From assembly GCA_044370695.1 (NCBI GenBank), contig JBILVB010000048.1, positions 1 through 22,386 of the forward strand: DNA of 22,386 bases. The letters are read 5' to 3'. This stretch comes from JBEIFW01 sp044370695 (lineage in GTDB: Bacteria; Actinomycetota; Acidimicrobiia; Acidimicrobiales; Ilumatobacteraceae). Made by a program: the position numbers and the translations under genes. Each line of letters opens with the position of its first letter. Position 1 is the first letter of the stretch. Positions 16,662 through 22,357 of this stretch are shown here, piece by piece. The notes below the pieces were generated by a model. The model saw only the letters and a program-made list of their open reading frames with translations, did no database searches and was not told the DNA's origin.

Positions 16662-17669
16662 CTACCCCGCCACCCGACCGGGCCGGTCGGTGTCGCGTCG
16701 CTCGACGCCGAGCTTCTCGGCGACACGCAGGCGCGCCGAGGCCGACCGCGGATTGCGGGCCAGTTCGATGGCACCCGGCGCCACACCGCCCGGTCGCACG
16801 AGACGCACGGTGCGCACTGCCCCGCAGGCGCACGGCAACCCCGGCGGGCAGGTGCAGCCGCCGGTCGACGCGAGGCGGAATCGGTGCTTGACGATGCGGT
16901 CCTCGCCCGAGTGGTAGCTGATGACCGCGACCCGGCCCTTCGGCTGCACGAGGTCGATGGCGGCGTCGAGCACGACGGGCAGTTGGGCGAGTTCCTCGTT
17001 CACCGCGATGCGCAACGCCTGGAAGGTTCGCTTGGCCGGATGGCCGCCCCGCCGACGCGCGGCTGCGGGGATGGCGTCGCGCACGACCTCGGCGAGCGCC
17101 GCCGTGGTCTCGATCGGGCGGGCCGCGACGATGGCCCGTGCGATGCGGTCGGCGAACCGCTCGTCTGCGTTGTCCCGCAGTACGGCGGCGAGCACGGCGA
17201 CGTCGGCGCCGTTCACGAGGTCGGCGGCCGACCAGCCCTGCTCCGGGTCCATCCGCATGTCGAGCGGACCCTCGTGGCGGTAGGAGAACCCGCGCTCGGG
17301 CCGGTCGAGCTGGGGCGACGAGACGCCGAGGTCGAGCAGGACGCCACTCACGGACGGGACACCGGGATGGTTCGACGAGAGCTCGTGCATGACGTTTGCG
17401 AGGTCGGCGAACCGGCGACGGCGCAGGATCACCCGGTCGCCGAAACGGGCGAGGCGGGCTCCGGCGGCGGCGAGGGCGTCGGGATCACGGTCGAGTCCGA
17501 CGAGCACGCAGTCGGGCCGGGACTCGAGCAGGAGGGCCGCATGCCCTCCGGCACCGAGCGTTGCGTCGACCAGCGTTCCCGCCGGGACGGCGGCGAAGGT
17601 CGCGACGACCTCCTCCGCCAGGACCGGATCGTGGACGAACCCGTCCTCGTCGGGTTCACCGACGCTCAT
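16662..17669 (-). CDS. rsmH: 16S rRNA (cytosine-1402-N4)-methyltransferase RsmH (MraW)
   Basis: A 335-aa SAM-dependent methyltransferase that modifies C1402 (E. coli numbering) of 16S rRNA in the decoding centre. HDPVLAEEV at residues 13-21 is the family N-terminus. The SAM-binding loop is VDATLGAGGHA at 34-44, with the acidic residues of VGLDRDPDAL at 57-66. DLGVSSPQLD (113-122), GFSYRHEGPLDMRMD (127-141) and RTFQALRIAVNEEL (214-227) are diagnostic. SYHSGEDRIVK (251-261) replaces the more usual SFHSLEDRIVK. Cys272, Cys274, Cys280 and Cys282 form the typical C-terminal cysteine cluster. ATG 17669 has GGGGGA about 7 nt upstream. It is separated from mraZ by 224 bp. Confidence 0.97.
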   Translation of the reverse strand: MSVGEPDEDGFVHDPVLAEEVVATFAAVPAGTLVDATLGAGGHAALLLESRPDCVLVGLDRDPDALAAAGARLARFGDRVILRRRRFADLANVMHELSSNHPGVPSVSGVLLDLGVSSPQLDRPERGFSYRHEGPLDMRMDPEQGWSAADLVNGADVAVLAAVLRDNADERFADRIARAIVAARPIETTAALAEVVRDAIPAAARRRGGHPAKRTFQALRIAVNEELAQLPVVLDAAIDLVQPKGRVAVISYHSGEDRIVKHRFRLASTGGCTCPPGLPCACGAVRTVRLVRPGGVAPGAIELARNPRSASARLRVAEKLGVERRDTDRPGRVAG

Positions 17670-17893
17670 CGGCAGTCCCCCGGGCAGCGGTTGCTGTCGG
17701 GATGTCTCCCCGGCTAGCGAGACGGAAGCGGGCGGAGTTGGGGCTGTCCATCTTGCCGTCCGGGAGACTGCGGATGAGCGTGGTGGGCCCGTGCGGGCGG
17801 GTCCTCACCGGCTGTCGTCGGTTCGTGTCCTCGGCGCTCCTTTCGGTCGTGGTGGTCCTCGGGTCGGGGCGGGTGATCGCCGGGGCGGGTCGT
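17670..17893 (-). other. 224-bp mraZ-rsmH spacer with no convincing gene
   Basis: This gap is unusually long for the cluster. On the minus strand it contains AAAGGAG (17838-17844), a near-perfect Shine-Dalgarno with no ATG, GTG or TTG in the next 12 bases. A 31-codon ORF runs from ATG 17751 to a stop at 17656 inside the rsmH start, with no good ribosome binding site. A short GCCC-GCAC-GGGC hairpin is also present. I see no clear promoter. It may be a leader that controls rsmH and downstream genes, or simply a decayed region. Confidence 0.4.
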
Positions 17894-18304
17894 TCACGCA
17901 CCGCGGATCGCGGCCGTGCCGCGCGCTCGGCGCTCGTCGTACCTGGCGGGGTTCCAGATCTCGACCCGATCGATCGAGCCGGCGACGACGACCTTGCTCC
18001 CCGGTTCGAGGCCGGCGAACTCGCGCAGGTCGCGTTCGACGAGCACCCGGCCCTGAGCGTCGACGGCGACCTCGAAGGCGTTGTGGGCGAACGCCCGCCA
18101 CTCGTCACGAGAGATCTCACCCCGCTTCATGCGCTCCGTCGTCTCCTTGGCTTGCTGGTCGAAGTCGTCACGGGTGAACACGTCGATGCACCCGTCGGCC
18201 CCGAGGGTGAGGAAGCACGAGGGTTCGAAACGGGGCCGGAACCCGGACGGCAACGCCAGACGACCCTTCGGGTCGAGCTGTCGCTCGTGGCGTCCGACGA
18301 ACAC
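17894..18304 (-). CDS. mraZ: MraZ, transcriptional regulator of the dcw cluster
   Basis: A 136-aa DNA-binding protein with two SpoVT/AbrB-like half domains; in E. coli and mycoplasmas it binds direct repeats upstream of its own operon. Both repeats of the family DxxGR motif are visible: QLDPKGRLALP near residues 9-19, and VDAQGRVLVERDLREFAGL in the second half. FTRDDFDQQAKE links the halves. The length is slightly below the usual ~143-150. The GTG start at 18304 gives MFVGRHERQL, the standard N-terminus; AGGAG lies about 11 nt upstream. Autoregulation is likely because GTGG(G) boxes flank a promoter 70-180 bp upstream. Confidence 0.96.
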   Translation of the reverse strand: MFVGRHERQLDPKGRLALPSGFRPRFEPSCFLTLGADGCIDVFTRDDFDQQAKETTERMKRGEISRDEWRAFAHNAFEVAVDAQGRVLVERDLREFAGLEPGSKVVVAGSIDRVEIWNPARYDERRARGTAAIRGA

Positions 18305-18331
18305 GGTTCCGCTCGCTCCTCATGCCTGATC

Positions 18332-18343
18332 CCCCTTGCGGGG
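18332..18343 (-). other. short hairpin with GCAA loop in the mraZ 5' leader
   Basis: On the minus strand CCCC-GCAA-GGGG forms a 4-bp G-C stem closed by a GNRA-type tetraloop, ending 27 nt before the mraZ GTG. It would be in the untranslated leader if transcription starts near 18382. A function is not known; it is too short to be a terminator and has no T-tract. Confidence 0.3.
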
Positions 18344-18374
18344 TTGGTTTCCGCCGTGAGGACTGCACTCGCAG

Positions 18375-18393
18375 CCCCACTTCGCCCCACTTT
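18375..18393 (-). promoter_or_regulatory. promoter-proximal pair of MraZ-type boxes
   Basis: Two direct repeats on the minus strand, AAAGTGGGGC and GAAGTGGGGC, with GTG starts at 18390 and 18380, exactly 10 bp apart. MraZ of E. coli is known to bind TGGGN repeats with 5-nt spacers (10-bp period), and mycoplasma MraZ binds AAAGTG-type boxes; both patterns fit here. The first box overlaps the predicted -10 hexamer, so binding should repress. The assignment to MraZ is inferred. Confidence 0.7.
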
Positions 18394-18417
18394 GAACCCC
18401 TTTCTCCCCCCTGTCAA
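18389..18417 (-). promoter_or_regulatory. predicted sigma-70-type promoter of the dcw operon (mraZ promoter)
   Basis: The minus strand has a perfect -35 TTGACA (18412-18417), a 17-bp spacer and CAAAGT (18389-18394). The latter keeps the key A at position 2 and T at position 6 of the -10 consensus. The start site would be near 18382, leaving a leader of about 80 nt before mraZ. MraZ-type boxes lie on both sides and over the -10. Confidence 0.6.
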
Positions 18418-18435
18418 CCCACTTCGCGCCACTTT
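18418..18435 (-). promoter_or_regulatory. upstream pair of MraZ-type boxes
   Basis: AAAGTGG and GAAGTGGG on the minus strand, with GTG starts at 18432 and 18422, again exactly 10 bp apart. The pair abuts the -35 TTGACA. It lies 32 bp (GTG to GTG) upstream of the proximal pair, about three helical turns, so both pairs would face the same side of the DNA. Confidence 0.6.
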
Positions 18436-18456
18436 CTTCCCCTTCGAACCCCTGAC

Positions 18457-18492
18457 GCCCCACCGGACGCCCCACCGGACGCCCCACCGGAC
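18457..18492 (-). repeat. three perfect tandem copies of a 12-bp repeat upstream of the dcw promoter
   Basis: The unit is GTCCGGTGGGGC on the minus strand, repeated three times without mismatch and with partial copies at both ends (about 18454-18494). Each unit contains GTGGGGC, the same 7-mer as in the promoter-proximal MraZ boxes, but with a 12-bp instead of a 10-bp period. Confidence 0.9.
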
Positions 18493-18730
18493 GCGCAATG
18501 ACCACCGGTCGGCGACCGGCTCGAGCGAGCGCCGTGGCCGAACGACGCAGCCCGGAGGGGCCCGGTCGCATCGTCCCGGCGCACGGGTCAGGACGGCGCG
18601 CACGATCGCGCGAGCAGCCACTCCAGCGGCGTGTGTTCGCCCGAGCCCACGAGCGGCCACACCGGCGGTCTAGACCCGAACGTCGCAGCGGGCGACCGGG
18701 GAGCCTATGCGCTCAGAGTGGCGCGCCGCG

Positions 18731-18746
18731 CGCTCCACGTGAAACG
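18731..18746 (+). promoter_or_regulatory. parS-like sequence (possible ParB/Noc-type binding site)
   Basis: CGCTCCACGTGAAACG matches the bacterial parS consensus TGTTNCACGTGAAACA at all but three or four positions (1, 3 and 16 when the degenerate base is C). It keeps the 12-bp core TCCACGTGAAAC exactly. CACGTG alone is common in this window, but no other copy carries the AAAC flank. It lies in a gene-free stretch. Function is inferred from sequence only. Confidence 0.4.
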
Positions 18747-18753
18747 GGCTGGT

Positions 18754-19251
18754 TCAGCCGATGACGGTGAGATCGCCGCAGGCCTCGCGGCGCACCGGTC
18801 CGGGCGGGCCGACCCCCGTGCACAGCCGGTACGCGCCGGGTTCGAGCCGTGCGGGCAACACGAACACCTGGGGCTGCGAGAGCCGGGACGAGATCGCCGG
18901 CGCGGCGACCGTCCGGCCGGGCGACGCCAGCGACGGCCCGCCGAAGCGCTCGTCGATCAGCCACGCAACCGTGACGTCGTTGCGCCGCAGCGAGGCCAGA
19001 GTCCCCTTCACGTCGTCGTCGGCACCGCCCGCCGTCGTGACGGTCACCCGGGCACCCGGGGCCGCCGCCGCCGGCGCGACCTCGAGCACCACCCCGGGCG
19101 CCGCCGGCAGCGTGGCTACCGGTGACGCGTCCTCACGCCCGCACCCGCTCACCGCGCCGCCGGCGAGCACCAGCGCCACGGCGACCCCGCGTCGGGTTCG
19201 GCCTGCGATCGTCGACCCGACGGCTTCGATCCCCCGTCGACGCGGTGTCAC
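18754..19251 (-). CDS. small secreted lipoprotein of unknown function
   Basis: I do not recognise the family. The 165-aa product starts with GTG 19251, which overlaps the stop of the upstream gene by 4 bp (GTGA). Its N-terminus is basic (MTPRRRG, then RTRRG), followed by a hydrophobic stretch (about 22-33) and a lipobox AVSGC with Cys37, so it should be exported and lipid-anchored. The mature part (~129 aa) begins with an Ala/Pro-rich linker. A beta-rich domain follows, with EVAPAAAAPGARVTVTTAGG near its start and LEPGAYRLCTGVG near the end. That pattern resembles small Ig-like extracellular domains. The two late cysteines (YRLCTG and EACGDL) could form a disulfide. It is the last gene of the five-gene minus-strand accessory operon. 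Confidence 0.75.
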   Translation of the reverse strand: MTPRRRGIEAVGSTIAGRTRRGVAVALVLAGGAVSGCGREDASPVATLPAAPGVVLEVAPAAAAPGARVTVTTAGGADDDVKGTLASLRRNDVTVAWLIDERFGGPSLASPGRTVAAPAISSRLSQPQVFVLPARLEPGAYRLCTGVGPPGPVRREACGDLTVIG

Positions 19252-19907
19252 GCCCCGAACGTACCGGCGAGCAGCCGCGCGAGCGCGGCATCGGCATCCT
19301 CGGCCTCGTGGACGACGCCGGCGAGCGCGGCCGCGAGCTCGAACCGGGCCCCGCCGTCGAGCGCCAGCAGACCGACCAGCGCGCTCGGATCCCACCGGCC
19401 GTACAGCGCGCTCTGGAAGCGGGCCCCGGCCCTCGTCCGGCGCTGACTGACCCCGACGGCCTTGCGACCGGCGACCACCACCTCGCCCGGCCCGAGCCCG
19501 GCGAAGCACACGAGCGACGACCACGGCGAGCGGACCATGCCCGACCGGTGCACCAGTGCGTCGGATCCGAGCGCCGCGGCCCACGCCTCACCCAGCCACC
19601 ACGTCGCGCGCCCGACGTCGTCGGACCACCGTTCGTGCCCCGCAGGCACGAGCACGTCGACCCACACCACTTCCCCGGGCACCAGCAACACCGCTCCCCC
19701 GCCGCTGCGCCGCCGCACCACCTCGACACCGGACCGGTCGCACGCCTCGACGTCGACGACCCCGACCGCCTGGGCCGACCCGAGCACCAGCGCCGGGCGG
19801 TCGACCTCGTGGACCCACACGGTCGGCACCACCGGGTCGGGCCAGTCCCGGGCGTGGAACCGTGACGCGGACCCCCGGCAGCGCTCGACCCGCCAGCGGT
19901 CCGTCAC
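19248..19907 (-). CDS. lipoate/octanoate protein transferase-like protein (LplA/LipM fold)
   Basis: A 219-aa protein of the biotin/lipoyl ligase (BPL/LPL) fold. RRRSGGGAV at residues 65-73 matches the RRxSGGG signature of lipoate ligases and octanoyltransferases. VCFAG with Cys134, followed by EVVVAGRKAVGVSQRR (142-157), fits the LipM-type layout: a catalytic Cys, then the Lys (Lys149) and GxSQRR motif. The histidine that often follows SGGGxV (VxHD) is replaced here (AVLLVPGEVVW). The likely role is octanoyl or lipoyl transfer to a carrier protein, but the substrate is not proven; a degenerate family member is possible. GTG 19907 overlaps the HNH gene stop by 4 bp, and the stop is overlapped by the lipoprotein GTG. 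No lipA or lipoyl-domain gene is nearby. Confidence 0.72.
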   Translation of the reverse strand: MTDRWRVERCRGSASRFHARDWPDPVVPTVWVHEVDRPALVLGSAQAVGVVDVEACDRSGVEVVRRRSGGGAVLLVPGEVVWVDVLVPAGHERWSDDVGRATWWLGEAWAAALGSDALVHRSGMVRSPWSSLVCFAGLGPGEVVVAGRKAVGVSQRRTRAGARFQSALYGRWDPSALVGLLALDGGARFELAAALAGVVHEAEDADAALARLLAGTFGA

Positions 19908-20401
19908 GACGCCTTCGCCAGATACGGCTTCCAGGCCTCGGGGATGCGGCTGACGGCGACGACCACCCATGCGGTCTCCCGCGGCGGCCGGGGCACCCGG
20001 CGCAGCCGCATGTTCGCCTCCTCCGGCGTTCGGTCGCGCTTGTGCAGATTGCACGGACGGCAAGCCGCCGTGACGTTCTCCCAGACGTGCTGGCCGCCAC
20101 GGCTGCGGGGCATCACGTGGTCGATCGAATCCGCGGCGCCGCCGCAGTACTGGCAGCGATGGTCGTCACGAGCGAACACCGCCCGTCGCGACAGCGCGAC
20201 CCGGCGGCTGTACGGGACCTTCACGACGTACCGCAACCGGATCACGAGCGGGGTCGGCAAGCTGGCGCGCGCCGAGCGCAGGTGGGAGCCGTCGTCGGCG
20301 AGCAGATCGGCTTTGTCCTCGAGGATCAGGCAGGCGGCACGCCGGACCGACACGACGGAGAGCGGCTCGTAGGTCGCATTGAGGACGAGCGCGCTCTGCA
20401 C
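19904..20401 (-). CDS. HNH endonuclease family protein
   Basis: A 165-aa protein of the widespread actinobacterial/cyanobacterial chromosomal HNH family, whose role is unknown. The N-terminus MQSALVLNATYEPLSVVSVR is the family's typical start, followed by RRAACLILEDKADLL. The nuclease part has zinc-binding CxxC (Cys83, Cys86) and CRPC (Cys114, Cys117). The catalytic motif is DSIDHVMPRSRGG with Asp94 and His95, then WENV with Asn109, and NLHK with His120. All metal and catalytic residues appear intact. It starts with GTG 20401, 9 bp after the stop of the 99-aa gene, and overlaps the next gene by 4 bp. Nothing around it looks like a restriction-modification or phage system, so a housekeeping or repair role is more likely than defence. 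Confidence 0.9.
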   Translation of the reverse strand: MQSALVLNATYEPLSVVSVRRAACLILEDKADLLADDGSHLRSARASLPTPLVIRLRYVVKVPYSRRVALSRRAVFARDDHRCQYCGGAADSIDHVMPRSRGGQHVWENVTAACRPCNLHKRDRTPEEANMRLRRVPRPPRETAWVVVAVSRIPEAWKPYLAKAS

Positions 20402-20410
20402 GGCCGGAAC

Positions 20411-20710
20411 CTACCGACGCCCTCGTCGGCGTCTCGACCGGTTTCCCCGCAGGCGGCTGCGCTCGGCGCGGCACCATTCGAGGTACTGCACCAGATCGGC
20501 GCCGTCGGGCTGGGGCACGCCGTCACCGTACTGGGTCTGCATGCGGAACCTCAGATAGCCCGCCGGCGGCGTGGGCACGGGCGGCCACCGCCGCCACCAG
20601 CCGCCCGGCGCCAGGCGCGCCGCCTGGCCGAGCGCAACGGCCCACAGATCGGGGCGGCGTGCGACGGCCAGGACGGCGCTGCGGCTCAGCGGCGCTGCTG
20701 TTCGGCCCAC
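20411..20710 (-). CDS. conserved-looking 99-aa protein of unknown function
   Basis: I cannot name a family, though the pattern ARRPDLWAVALGQAARLAPG, WWRRWPPVPTPP, YLRFRMQTQYG, ADLVQYLEWCR resembles short hypothetical proteins common in actinobacteria. There is no signal peptide. The middle is rich in Trp and Pro, and the C-terminus is very basic (RSRRRRGRR), suggesting nucleic-acid or membrane contact. The first plausible start is GTG 20710, which overlaps the acyl-CoA dehydrogenase gene by 25 bp; no ATG occurs before the YLRFRM region. The gene ends 9 bp before the HNH gene, so the two are probably co-translated. Confidence 0.6.
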   Translation of the reverse strand: MGRTAAPLSRSAVLAVARRPDLWAVALGQAARLAPGGWWRRWPPVPTPPAGYLRFRMQTQYGDGVPQPDGADLVQYLEWCRAERSRLRGNRSRRRRGRR

Positions 20711-21936
20711 GCGCCGGTGTCGGCCTTGGGCTCCTTGGGCAGCCCGAGGACCATCTCTCCGATGATGTTGCGCTGCACCTGGGACGTGCCGGCGTAGATC
20801 GTGCCGGCCCGCGCGTTGAGGAACGTGTTCACCCACGACATCGACGAGTTCGGCGCACCGGCGTCGTCGGTCTGGAACGAACTCGACGGCCGACGACCGG
20901 TCGGCGCGAGCGCATCGGCCCCGAGGATGTCGACGGCGAGCTCCGTCACGATCCGGTGGTACTCGCTCCAGTAGAGCTTGAAGATCCCGCCGTCGGGACC
21001 GGGATGGTGGCCGGCGAGGAAGCGGGTCAACGTGCGCATACCCAGATAGCGCATGATCTGCACCTTGGAGTGGCACCAGGCCAGGCGTTGGCGGATCTGC
21101 GGGTCGTCGGCCGTGCCGTTGGCCTGAGCGAGGGCGACGAGGCGGTCGAGTTCGGCCTGGAAGCGCACGGGCATCGTGGCCGCCGCCTCACCGCGTTCGT
21201 AGCCCAGCAGCGTCATCGCCACGGCCCAGCCGTTGTTCACCCCGCCGACGACGTTCTCCTTCGGCGTCACGGCGTCCGTGAAGAACGTCTCGTTGAACTC
21301 GGCGTCGCCCGACATCATCTTGATCGGGCGGACCTCGACGCCGGGCTGGCGCATGTCGACGAGCAGGAACGTGATCCCCTTGTGCTTGGGGGAGTCGGGA
21401 TCCGTGCGGGCGAGGACGAAGATGTGGTCGGCCAGGTGCCCGGCCGAGGTCCAGATCTTCTGGCCGTTGATCACCCACTGGTCGCCATCGAGCACGGCGC
21501 GCACCCCGAGGTTGGCGAGATCGCTGCCGGCGTTCGGCTCGCTGTAGCCCTGGCACCACGTGTGTTCGCCCGACAGCAGCTTGGGCAGGTAGTGGGCCTT
21601 CTGCTCGTCGGTGCCCCACTGCAGCAGCGTGTTGCCGAGCATCGTGATGCTGAACGCGTCATTGGGCCCGCCCGTCGGCACGCCCGCTTTGGCGAACTCC
21701 TCGGCGAGGATCACCTGCTCGAGCGGCGTGAGCCCCGCACCGCCGAACGCGCTCGGCCAGCCCGGCGCCAGGTAGCCCGCCTCGTAGAGCGTGTGGCGCC
21801 ACTCCTGCACGAAGCGCTCGAGGGCCTCGCCGTCGAGAGAACCGATCCCTCCCCAGTTCCTCGGCAGCTTCTCGGCCAGGAACGCCTGGACCTTCTCGCG
21901 GTAGCGCTCGGCTTCGGCGGTATACGCAGGCAGCAT
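20686..21936 (-). CDS. acyl-CoA dehydrogenase family flavoprotein
   Basis: A 416-aa FAD enzyme predicted to introduce a trans-2 double bond into an acyl-CoA. The N-terminal helical domain covers about 1-125. CQGYSEPNAGSDLANL at 128-143 is the family FAD/substrate signature, and WTSAGHLADHIFVLARTD (162-179) follows. LLGYERGEAA lies at 243-252. The C-terminal signature is GTIYAGTSQVQRNIIGE at 378-394. In medium-chain enzymes the equivalent YEGT motif supplies the catalytic Glu; here Ala382 occupies that site, as Gly does in many actinobacterial FadE proteins. The base may therefore lie elsewhere (Glu247 is a candidate), or the protein may need a partner subunit. ATG 21936 is chosen because upstream frame is repeat sequence. 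It is the first gene of the accessory operon. Confidence 0.93.
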   Translation of the reverse strand: MLPAYTAEAERYREKVQAFLAEKLPRNWGGIGSLDGEALERFVQEWRHTLYEAGYLAPGWPSAFGGAGLTPLEQVILAEEFAKAGVPTGGPNDAFSITMLGNTLLQWGTDEQKAHYLPKLLSGEHTWCQGYSEPNAGSDLANLGVRAVLDGDQWVINGQKIWTSAGHLADHIFVLARTDPDSPKHKGITFLLVDMRQPGVEVRPIKMMSGDAEFNETFFTDAVTPKENVVGGVNNGWAVAMTLLGYERGEAAATMPVRFQAELDRLVALAQANGTADDPQIRQRLAWCHSKVQIMRYLGMRTLTRFLAGHHPGPDGGIFKLYWSEYHRIVTELAVDILGADALAPTGRRPSSSFQTDDAGAPNSSMSWVNTFLNARAGTIYAGTSQVQRNIIGEMVLGLPKEPKADTGAWAEQQRR

Positions 21937-21944
21937 GAGCCGGG

Positions 21945-21950
21945 ATGCTA
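21945..21950 (-). promoter_or_regulatory. possible -10 box (TAGCAT) of the acyl-CoA dehydrogenase operon
   Basis: TAGCAT on the minus strand matches TATAAT at four positions and ends 8 nt before ATG 21936. Transcription would start at or next to the ATG (leaderless). No ribosome binding site is seen before the ATG, which agrees with this. The -35 would fall at or within the last unit of the 13-bp repeat array, and no good -35 match is visible. Confidence 0.35.
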
Positions 21951-21967
21951 CGCAGCGATGGCGGCGG

Positions 21968-22045
21968 CGTGACGGCTCGGCGTGACGGCTCGGCGTGACG
22001 GCTCGGCGTGACGGCTCGGCGTGACGGCTCGGCGTGACGGCTCGA
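21968..22045 (+). repeat. six tandem copies of a 13-bp repeat between divergent genes
   Basis: The unit CGTGACGGCTCGG is repeated six times head to tail over 78 bp. Five copies are perfect, and the sixth (22033-22045) differs only in its last base (A for G). The array fills most of the 127-bp space between the acyl-CoA dehydrogenase gene (minus) and the DUF1330-like gene (plus). A 13-bp period is not a whole number of helical turns and is not a multiple of three alone. Confidence 0.97.
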
Positions 22046-22063
22046 GGTGCTAGGCAGGGGGCC

Positions 22064-22357
22064 ATGCCCGCGTACTTCATCGCCTGCTCCGACGTCGTCG
22101 ATCGCGACGAGCTCAACCGCTACCTCGCCGGCGCCCCCGCCTCCATGGCCGGACGCGAGATCAAGGTCCTCGTGTTCGACGAGCAGACCGAGTCCGTCGA
22201 GGGCAAGGCGCCGCACCGCACGGTCGTGCTCGAGTTCCCCGACAAGGCCGCCGCCATGGATTGGTACAACTCCGACGTCTATCAGGCCGTCGTCGGGCAC
22301 CGGCTCGCGGCGACCGCCAACGGCTTCGCCGCCCTCGTGCAAGGTTTCGGCTCCTAG
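22064..22357 (+). CDS. DUF1330-like small protein
   Basis: A 97-aa protein with a dimeric alpha/beta-barrel (ferredoxin-like) pattern. It starts MPAYFIACSDVVDRDELNRY, and its later part is VVLEFPDKAAAMDWYNSDVY followed by HRLAAT, which fits DUF1330. The biochemical role of the family is not established. ATG 22064 is chosen over an upstream ATG in the repeat array because GGCAGGGGG precedes it closely and the family N-terminus begins there. It is the only convincing plus-strand gene in the window and is divergent from the acyl-CoA dehydrogenase. The remaining 29 bp to the window end hold nothing recognisable. Confidence 0.85.
   Translation: MPAYFIACSDVVDRDELNRYLAGAPASMAGREIKVLVFDEQTESVEGKAPHRTVVLEFPDKAAAMDWYNSDVYQAVVGHRLAATANGFAALVQGFGS

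Larger units (their letters stand above)
18305..18753. other. 449-bp intergenic region upstream of the dcw cluster
   Basis: The left half holds the mraZ leader, promoter, boxes and 12-bp repeats listed separately. From about 18495 to 18725 I see no gene, tRNA or clear repeat; open frames there look like GC-rich shadows. The right end has a parS-like 16-mer (18731-18746) and a small GGCTG-AAC-CAGCC inverted repeat over the lipoprotein stop codon. Confidence 0.7.

Noticed and set aside
18320..18571. 83-codon minus-strand ORF with an RPVG repeat over the dcw promoter
   Set aside because: The RPVG repeat is only the translation of the 12-bp DNA repeats, and the frame crosses the -35, -10 and operator boxes; it is more likely noncoding.
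18747..18759. GGCTG-AAC-CAGCC inverted repeat as a terminator of the accessory operon
   Set aside because: The stem is only 5 bp, it overlaps the lipoprotein stop codon, and it is followed by CGTTTC rather than a real T-tract.
19904..20401. HNH endonuclease as part of a defence or mobile element
   Set aside because: The sequence matches the common chromosomal actinobacterial HNH family; no methyltransferase, integrase, phage gene or direct repeats flank it.
21968..22045. 13-bp array as a CRISPR
   Set aside because: Units abut directly with no spacers, and the unit is far too short.
22034..22063. Upstream ATG extension of the DUF1330-like gene (MTARGARQGA)
   Set aside because: It starts within the repeat array and lacks family similarity; the ATG at 22064 has a purine-rich ribosome binding site and the family N-terminus.
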